A stretch of DNA of 64,000 bases from Taenia hydatigena (Eukaryota; Platyhelminthes; Cestoda; Cyclophyllidea; Taeniidae): positions 18,144,369-18,208,368 of the forward strand of contig JADWOT020000005.1 in the NCBI GenBank assembly GCA_036345935.2. Direction: 5' to 3'. This document shows, piece by piece, positions 59,801-64,000 of this stretch. Within the stretch, counting starts at the first letter, position 1. Each line of letters opens with the position of its first letter. The notes under the pieces are model-generated. The model did no database searches. It was given only the letters and a program-made list of their open reading frames with translations, and was not told the origin of the DNA. Both the position numbers and the translations under genes were made by a program.

Positions 59801-62800
59801 TTATCTTGTACCCGTTCACCAAACTGAGTTTCCATTTCACCTGTGGTCTACTGAAATGAAATTCGCCTGTTAATAGAAACCAACCTGTCGAAAAGCCCAA
59901 CGCTGCCAACAGGAGCAGAGCTTACCAAAGGTACATTTATTCGTATTTAAAAAAGTCTCCTAAAAACAGTTTTGAATGGGAAATATGAATGCGGACAAAA
60001 GCAGGAGCTATCAAGAGTTAATAGCAGAAATTTAGCAATTGGCTTGTGTTCTCAATGGGGACGTTTCATCTCAAATTTTACTAAAATTTCTGTATTTGTA
60101 AAAGGAAAAACACTGCTTGACTCATAAAAATATTGTAACTAAGTGTTTTCGAAAACAACTTAAAATGATCGGACTATAAGGCTCCGTGCACGCTTTTCGC
60201 AAATCCAACTTCTATTGTGCAGATGCCTTCTGGTGGATCATCAAAGATCTGCCCCCAACATCAATGCCCACCAAAGGTAAAGTTTTAGTCCAGCTTTAGA
60301 AGTGACAAAAATGACCCTTTCAATGGTCAAAAATACTTGAAATATAATGCTAAAAATTGAGGTCAAATTAGTCCACCTTTGCTCGTTCACGAAGATCATC
60401 ACCAAAAGGGTACTTCGATTTCCTGCTTTTCCAAGCCCAAATCCATAACCTAGATAGGAGTTCTTTTTCCTTTTATTTACGAAATTACTAATACAGTCGA
60501 ACATAATTTTCGCCCTACTTCCGAAATCAGAGGGATCTGGGTCCGCGCATGTGCGAGAGCTGTCAACAAGCCTGCTTCACAGAGGCAGCAAGTCATAACT
60601 GCTTCTTTTTCATATATTTACGAACTTGCTTTGAACGCGTTCGCCGCACTTAGTTTCCGTTTCACCTTTAATCTACTGGGATGAAATTTGTCTGCTAATA
60701 GAAACCAGCCTGCCGAAGAGCTCAAGACTGCCAAAAGGAGCGGGGCTTACCCAAGGTACATATCCGTGTCCCTAAAAATAATCACCCACAAAAAAGGTGC
60801 CGACAAAGAATTTAGCTACCAAAATTTGTGTTCACATGATGCGGGGAATGTGATAATCCATTCGAGAACTGCCCTATGTGTTCAATAAAAACGTCTCATC
60901 CCAAAACCAGCTTACTAAAACACGGGTGAATTTTTCTCAAATGTACTTCATCATCGCAATCGAAATTTTATCAAGATTCTTAGATTTCAAGAAAGGAAAA
61001 TACCACGTCCTTGAGAAAAGTAGTCGCTTAATGTATGAAAACTAGGTGTGTGACAAAGTCAGCCCAAAATGACTAGATCTATAGGGTGTTACGGTTCCTC
61101 ATCGGAGAAAAAGTAACAGTCCTTGAGAAAACTAACCTCTATATTATCATGCTTGAACTAAGCGTGTAGAAAAGGAAATCCAAAATGCCTGGAATTATAA
61201 AGTCTTGCAGTGCATCCACTAAGAGGTGAAAAAAGTAACTCTCCGCATAGACAACTTCTCTTCTGTAGAAGCCCGCTGGTGGGTCATCAAATGCCTGTCC
61301 TCAACAGCAATGCCCACCAAAGGTAAAGCTTAGTCTGGATCAAGAAGGGACAAAAAGTATCCTTTAAAGGGTCAAAAATGGGTCGTTGGTTCACCCATCA
61401 GCACTGCCTCACTTAATTTAGATGTGGCGTAGCTCAAGAATATGAGAGGACCCTGGCAATTAAGTTGGTTCACTTTTTGCTCTCTTATGACAGTCATTAC
61501 CGAAATAACAATTCGGCTTCATGTCATGCAAAAAAGCTGCCCTAATCCCAATCTCTAACCTAGACACATAGGCTTTTTTACTTGTTTATGCTAAAATACC
61601 AATGTAACCAAGCCCTATTTGTTTCCTATTTCCAAATTCAGGGGAATTCGAGTCAATGCATGTGCCAAAACTGTCAACAAGCCTGCTCCAAGGAGGAAGT
61701 GAGTCATAACTGCTTATTTTACCACTTTGAGTTTCCGGTTTATACGTGGTATACTTAATGAAATTTGTCCGTTCACCACATGGACTTTCGGTTTTACCTG
61801 TTAATAGAAACCAACCTGCCGAAGGCCTCAAGGCTACCAACGGGAGCAAGGCTCACCAAAGGTACATTTATTCGTGTCCTTAAATAAATTGCTTTCAAGT
61901 AAAAAAAACATTAACATCGACAAATAGGATAGCCACCAAAAGTTATGTCCACAAGATGAAGGGTATTTGATAACCAAAATCTAAGAGCTGTCCTGTGGCC
62001 TCAATGGAAATGTCCCATCCCAAAACTAGTTTCCAAATGAGTAAATTGAAGGATGGCTTATGAATCCAAGACAAGACTACGGGTTGGTGAAGGCGGGCTA
62101 ATTGGACCCAGCATAGATGCATTCTTCGACGAGTACATGGATCTAGCTTGAATAAAATCCCTGTCGTGTGGACAGAGGATTGAGTTAACAGGGGAATCAA
62201 TCATGGATCCACTCAACGAATTAAGTCCCAAAATGGTTGACTCGGTGGTGAATGCAAAGCCGATAGGTGGATGGATATGCTAAAGCGAAATATGGATGAG
62301 TTCTGACCAAGCACACACGGACGGAGTTGAGCTGGTGAATCCATGGATTATTCGATGGCGAGTTCACTAATGCAGGTTATCGGGATTAATGAATGGAGGG
62401 ACAAAGTGCTTTGAGATGAGTTGGGGAGAGACACCACTTGGCTGTAAATAGGCGGTTTTAAGGACCCGATTTAAGAAGGGTATTTTGGATTACCGGAGCA
62501 GGACAACTCTTAACGGCAGTATTCTTTCGGGGTGATTTTTGCTCTGCTTTGCAATCCCAACACTTGTCACAAATCAACCTCTTCATTTGGCATTCCAAGC
62601 ATCAATTCGTTTTTAAAAGCTACAGTAATGCGGAGTAGAAGTGGGTGTGAAATATCTGCCAATGTCTCAAGTGATCATACAAGCACAGCAATTGGGGTTG
62701 AAGGTCAGGCCATCGATGCCGCATTTCGGATAATGCTTATCAACTGGTCAATCAAATGACAGCCCCACCAGCCTGGATAGATGGGCAGAGATAAGCGTGG

Positions 62801-63201
62801 AGTAGGAACGGAGGTATCTGGAGCTAAACACGCAATCATATGCAAAAGTGACATTTACAGTGAAGTCTTGCCTCGCTGAGGTAGGGTTAGTGATCGCAGC
62901 AATGGTGGCCATGTCAACGGCCTGCCTGAAGCCTCACTGCAAATCCACAGAATGCAACCAATTCACGAGTTACCCAACATCCATAATAAAAATCAACATC
63001 TTCACAAAATAAACATCCGAATTGGGTTCAAGCAACCATCCAACAATAGCACTTGGTGGAAATAATTGTGCTTCCACTTGTTTTTCTGCTTTGTCAACCG
63101 ACCACTTTCAAATTGGAAAAAAGCAATGATTCCGTGTTTATTTACCCAAGCACCAACACGGTCCGTGCAAATGTGCCAGTTGTCATGCTACTCCTTCTTG
63201 A
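53591..63201 (+). CDS. Micro-exon gene B: secreted cysteine-rich protein (19 exons, about 395 aa)
   Basis: Exon 1 (53591-53812) starts with a signal peptide (MQNHLWVTAVSCVILAFVI, cleavage near residue 24). Eighteen short exons follow: 54054-54095, 54181-54234, 55410-55463, 55530-55580, 55667-55720, 55804-55857, 58500-58550, 59010-59072, 59436-59486, 59697-59753, 59877-59930, 60223-60276, 60531-60587, 60702-60755, 61269-61322, 61642-61698, 61808-61861 and 63151-63201 (TGA). Every length is a multiple of three (42-63 nt) and every junction is phase 0; the total is 1,188 nt. The last ten exons are Cys/Gln-rich, nine of them a triplicated A-B-C module. The terminal exon (HQHGPCKCASCHATPS) resembles module exon B. 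AATAAA lies at 63310-63315. The design matches schistosome micro-exon genes (symmetric tiny exons, secreted variable protein), though exons here are somewhat longer than the classic size. No named domain. Some exons may be missed or skipped. Confidence 0.7.
54430..54470 (+). repeat. (GGAA)n low-complexity tract
   Basis: GGGAGGGGAGGGAAGG followed by repeated GGAA units within an intron of micro-exon gene B. Confidence 0.8.
55858..58499 (+). other. Longest intron of micro-exon gene B
   Basis: 2.6 kb without a convincing exon. A Cys-rich candidate at about 57,512 (QSCCHLYNTC after CTTTCCACTCAAG) lacks a good in-phase donor. Confidence 0.4.
59436..59930 (+). repeat. Tandem three-exon module, unit 1
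   Basis: Exons A1 59436-59486 (PSGGSSNVCPQHQCPPK), B1 59697-59753 (SSSSPCMCERCQQACSTEA) and C1 59877-59930 (KPTCRKAQRCQQEQSLPK). At A1 the acceptor dinucleotide used in units 2 and 3 has become GG, but an AG three bases later keeps the frame, costing one residue. Intron sequence is also shared with the other units. Confidence 0.75.
60223..60755 (+). repeat. Tandem three-exon module, unit 2
   Basis: Exons A2 60223-60276 (MPSGGSSKICPQHQCPPK), B2 60531-60587 (RDLGPRMCESCQQACFTEA) and C2 60702-60755 (KPACRRAQDCQKERGLPK). B2 is followed by GCAAGT instead of GTAAGT, a rare but usable GC donor class, or a weakening splice site that could favour skipping. Confidence 0.75.
61269..61861 (+). repeat. 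Tandem three-exon module, unit 3
   Basis: Exons A3 61269-61322 (KPAGGSSNACPQQQCPPK), B3 61642-61698 (GNSSQCMCQNCQQACSKEE) and C3 61808-61861 (KPTCRRPQGYQREQGSPK). C3 has lost the second Cys found in C1 and C2 (Tyr instead). Donors are GTAAAG, GTGAGT and GTACAT. Confidence 0.75.
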
Positions 63202-63309
63202 GTGGTAACTTTCCTCCCATAACAGACTGCATCTTTCCAAGCCCCTATTGCGAATGCTAATCTAAGCTGAAATTTCGCTTATTTTATTAACTCTAAGGGT
63301 ATATAAGAT

Positions 63310-63315
63310 AATAAA
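63310..63315 (+). terminator. Polyadenylation signal AATAAA for micro-exon gene B
   Basis: AATAAA about 110 bp after the TGA of the terminal exon. Confidence 0.45.
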
Positions 63316-64000
63316 ATGTGATTTGAATCCCTACTGGGAAGGAAACTATTCGTGCCCCTTTCGGTTACTACCACTGACAGTGCTGGTTGGCAGTCACCTG
63401 CGTGACAGCAATCGTTCATTAGCTATGCAAACCCTTCGCGCAAATTCCGTGACAAGGGGCAGCAAAAGGTGTCCCGGTTGGCAGCAAAGGCCATTCCTGA
63501 TGCAAAACGCTGTTTGTAGACAAAAACACTAGTGATGATGCATGAGAAAGGGAAGGAGAGTTGCAGCATCCTTACAAGTGCACTATTGTGACGTGTGGGG
63601 AGTCTAGTCCCTCCTCCCTTTGACGGAGACGAACCAGTGACAGTTAATTGGCGCCTACTTATGACAATTGTTTTGTGAGTTATATACGCTCTTGTGGTGA
63701 ACTTTTATTCACGCAGTCGGATTCACACCAACCGCGCAGGCGTTGCCAGTAGTCGTGCAAAGCGGAAGAGGTGGTAAGCCTTTGTGTGCAGTACCTTTCT
63801 GCTATCGAGTTTGGTGGATTACTTTGACCTCACAAGGAGGGTAGTAACACCTAGTGCAAAACCTGAGGACTGAATCTCAACATTTGTAGGTGTTTGGCGT
63901 TATCAGAGAGTTTCCAACTTCTTGCGCATGGTCGAGTCACCCCAAACATAATTTAGGAGGAAGGCGAAATAATTTACCTCCCCAACTTCCTTTCCAGTGC
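63316..64000. other. Right end of the window; possible 57-nt exon at 63,717-63,773
   Basis: TTATTCACGCAG precedes and GTAAGC follows a 57-nt stretch. Phase 0 has a TAG, but another phase is open (RIHTNRAGVASSRAKRKR). It could be a 5' exon of a following gene. Nothing else is supported. Confidence 0.25.

Overview
The window looks like nuclear DNA of a flatworm, most likely a parasitic one (tapeworm or fluke). The reasons are spliced protein genes with tiny introns (37-39 bp in the clearest case), phase-0 micro-exon genes, Ty3/gypsy remnants with a reverse transcriptase core, and intermediate GC with long CA/TG microsatellites. No bacterial gene organisation is present. The phylum is inferred from gene architecture only; the species cannot be named from the sequence.

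Layout. (1) 1-4,315: a KIX-only gene (2140-2707, minus) and a paralogue of a small Cys/basic protein exon (3489-3818, minus), with diverged duplicated flanks. (2) 4,316-12,735: left arm of a large, almost perfect inverted repeat. It carries a gypsy remnant, a degenerate TAZ-family gene (10286-11050, plus) and a TG microsatellite. (3) 12,736-34,462: a 21.7-kb spacer. It holds a two-exon Cys/basic gene (16079-16793, plus), a TAZ1+KIX gene (20044-20877, minus), a third gypsy copy (22.3-24.05 kb), a TAZ1-only gene (26298-27029, minus) and several isolated coding-like exons. (4) 34,463-42,949: right arm of the inverted repeat, with the mirror copy of every left-arm feature. (5) 43-50.7 kb: a third copy of the Cys/basic exon (43329-43535, minus), then about 5 kb of skewed, low-complexity, largely uninterpretable sequence. 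(6) 50.7-63.2 kb, plus strand: two adjacent genes built from micro-exons. The second has a signal-peptide exon followed by 18 exons of 42-63 bp, all multiples of three and all phase 0. It includes a three-exon cysteine-rich module repeated three times.

Two systems stand out. The first is a cluster of 'mini-coactivator' genes that keep only the CBP/p300 activator-docking domains TAZ1 and/or KIX, without bromodomain or acetyltransferase. They have lost modules in complementary ways and sit in a segmentally duplicated block. Such proteins could bind transcription activators without acetylating histones; this is inference. The second is a secreted, cysteine-rich micro-exon gene pair comparable in design to schistosome MEGs, able in principle to make many in-frame variants by exon skipping. 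None of its exons except the first is visible as a long open reading frame, so ordinary ORF scanning misses it.
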